Shown: positions 5,144-6,363 of the stretch, piece after piece | Layout of the letters: the number at the start of each line of letters is the position of its first letter | Position numbering within the stretch: the first letter of the stretch is position 1 | Assembly: GCA_946612175.1 (NCBI GenBank) | Contig: CAMOEO010000177.1 | Coordinates: 1 to 6,363 of the forward strand | DNA: 6,363 nt | Origin: an uncultured Verrucomicrobiota bacterium | Lineage (GTDB): Bacteria; Verrucomicrobiota; Kiritimatiellia; RFP12; UBA3636 | Direction of reading: 5' to 3' | The notes under the pieces: generated by a model | What the model saw: the letters and a program-made list of their open reading frames with translations, nothing else | What the model was told of the DNA's origin: nothing | The model's database searches: none | Program-made: the position numbers and the translations under genes

Positions 5144-6363
5144 GGTTGGATCCGTTCGTTGTTGTGCCGCCACCGTCCGGCGGCGGCGTTTGTGTCGGGC
5201 GCGGCGACGCGGAGGATGCCGGCATGCCGTGCCGCGACGAAGCCGCGCGGCATGTTGTCCACGCAGCAGTGGTGGCGCTTCATGCCGACCTGAAGAGGCG
5301 CCGGGACGTCCGTCCCGTCCGCCTTCACCAGCTGCACGCACCACCGGCCGCCGTCGCGGATTCCAGGCAGGAACGCCCCGCGGAATGCCTTTTCGACAAG
5401 CGCCGGCGCCTTGCCATCCCCGGTCGCGCGGCAAAGCGCGGCGTTCAGGCGCATCCAGTAAACCACGTCGCACAGCTCCGTGCCGTTGTTGTGTTCGTTC
5501 TGGCGTCCGGTGAACTTGTCGCCGTCTCCTACGGAGCCGAGCCGGTTCGTCTCGTGGCGGACGAGCAGATCCCTGACGCGCGTGACCGCATCCAAAAGCC
5601 TCGCACCCTCCGCGCCGCCGGCCGTTTCGGCGTATTCGACGATACCCTCGAGGCAGCTCATCATCTCGTAGGACTTCGCCCAATGTTCCGGCTTCGGATA
5701 CCAGTCGTGCACGGGACGTCCGCTGAACGCGTTACCCACGAGATTCGGAATCGCGCCGTCCGCGCGGTCCCAGTCGGTGACGATGTTCCGCGCGAAGGCG
5801 AGGTGTTCCCGGCGGCCGGTCGCGCGATGCAGCCGAACCAGGACGATCAACGCGCTGCAGCTTGGCATTCCGGCGAAAGTCCCGGTTTCGCGGATCGAAA
5901 GGCCTCTTTCCGAGAGCTGCGCCATCAGCTGGCCGGCCATGCCCGCTGCGGCATCGACAAGTTCGGGCCGGTCGCAGACGCGGGCGATCTCAAGCAGCGC
6001 CCACATCGTGTACTTGCGTCCCCAGACGTTCCACGCGAAGCCGTGGCGCCGGTCCTTCGGCCCGCCGAGGAAGTCTCGGTCGGCGTAGGAACCGATGTAG
6101 CCGTCGGACTGGCGGAACTCCCGGACGAACCGGACGGCGTTCCCGGCGAGCCAGCGCTTGAGCTCCGCGTCATTCCTGCATTCCGCGACTTCGGCGCCGG
6201 CGAGCATGTACTTGCCCCAGAATTCGCCCTGCCAGGCGCCCATCTCGGGGGAAATCCAACCGTCCAGGAACGGAATCTTCTTTCCGTCGGGCCCGTCGCG
6301 CCACACGACGTTCTCCGCTTTCCGGTTCTTGTCGTCGTCGAAATGCGTGCGGAAGGCGCGCTC
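5140..6363 (-). CDS. GH127-family (DUF1680) glycosidase, 5' end outside window, short C-terminus
   Basis: At least 407 codons are open to the right edge; the start lies outside. GH127 and related families are alpha/alpha-barrel enzymes that remove beta-L-arabinofuranose and similar sugars, using a zinc-bound Cys nucleophile. Supporting motifs are GEFWGKYMLAG (bases about 6225-6193), a QSDGYIGSY segment typical of the family, GTELC (bases about 5484-5470) and HHCCVDNMPRGF (about 5274-5239). The E-x-C and C-C pairs match the zinc ligands of the characterised enzyme HypBA1 (Glu338, Cys340, Cys417, Cys418), so the metal site looks intact. A GDGDKF segment lies where the family's acid/base Glu is usually found. 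Only 40 residues follow the CC pair, whereas family members normally carry a beta-sandwich region of roughly 200 more; neither other frame restores it. No signal peptide can be judged. The stop overlaps the next gene's start by four bases. Confidence 0.8.
   Translation of the reverse strand, partial: ERAFRTHFDDDKNRKAENVVWRDGPDGKKIPFLDGWISPEMGAWQGEFWGKYMLAGAEVAECRNDAELKRWLAGNAVRFVREFRQSDGYIGSYADRDFLGGPKDRRHGFAWNVWGRKYTMWALLEIARVCDRPELVDAAAGMAGQLMAQLSERGLSIRETGTFAGMPSCSALIVLVRLHRATGRREHLAFARNIVTDWDRADGAIPNLVGNAFSGRPVHDWYPKPEHWAKSYEMMSCLEGIVEYAETAGGAEGARLLDAVTRVRDLLVRHETNRLGSVGDGDKFTGRQNEHNNGTELCDVVYWMRLNAALCRATGDGKAPALVEKAFRGAFLPGIRDGGRWCVQLVKADGTDVPAPLQVGMKRHHCCVDNMPRGFVAARHAGILRVAAPDTNAAAGRWRHNNERIQP

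Overview
The window is GC-rich bacterial DNA from a genome that degrades complex glycans. It holds a GH127-type (DUF1680) glycosidase, a secreted beta-rich protein with an N-terminal W..NWS motif, a secreted barrel-type putative glycosidase, and a fragment of a GH29 alpha-L-fucosidase. This mix, the many secreted proteins, and the short 7- and 9-base tandem repeats suggest the PVC group (Kiritimatiellota, Lentisphaerae or Verrucomicrobia). That placement is an inference from gene content; no phylogenetic marker is present.

Layout, left to right. Bases 1-190 are intergenic. They hold a 9-base-period repeat array, a strong sigma-70-like promoter pointing left out of the window, and a small 7-base tandem repeat. 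Bases 189-419 (minus) are the last 76 codons of a GH29 fucosidase with no 5' part. Bases 468-1181 (plus) carry a complete vapBC toxin-antitoxin operon with its own promoter. Bases 1193-1573 (minus) are an internal piece of an alpha/beta-hydrolase (esterase or S9-like), missing its N-terminal half and its end. From 1579 to the right edge runs a leftward operon of three tightly packed genes. In order of transcription these are the GH127-like enzyme (5' end outside the window), a 529-residue secreted beta-helix-like protein starting in a 4-base ATGA overlap, and a 656-residue secreted putative glycoside hydrolase starting 4 bases after the previous stop.

The operon looks like part of a polysaccharide-utilisation cluster: an arabinofuranosidase-type enzyme, a surface or secreted beta-helix protein and an exported barrel protein of unrecognised family. 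The left third looks eroded: two broken carbohydrate-active genes flank an intact toxin-antitoxin module in opposite orientation. The GH127 gene and the barrel gene also seem to end early. Either the locus has been rearranged repeatedly or some of the joins are assembly artefacts. I see no CRISPR array, transposase, tRNA or rRNA. The best candidates for something undescribed are the barrel protein, the C-terminally shortened GH127 coupled to the beta-helix gene, and the repeat array at the start of the leftward transcript.
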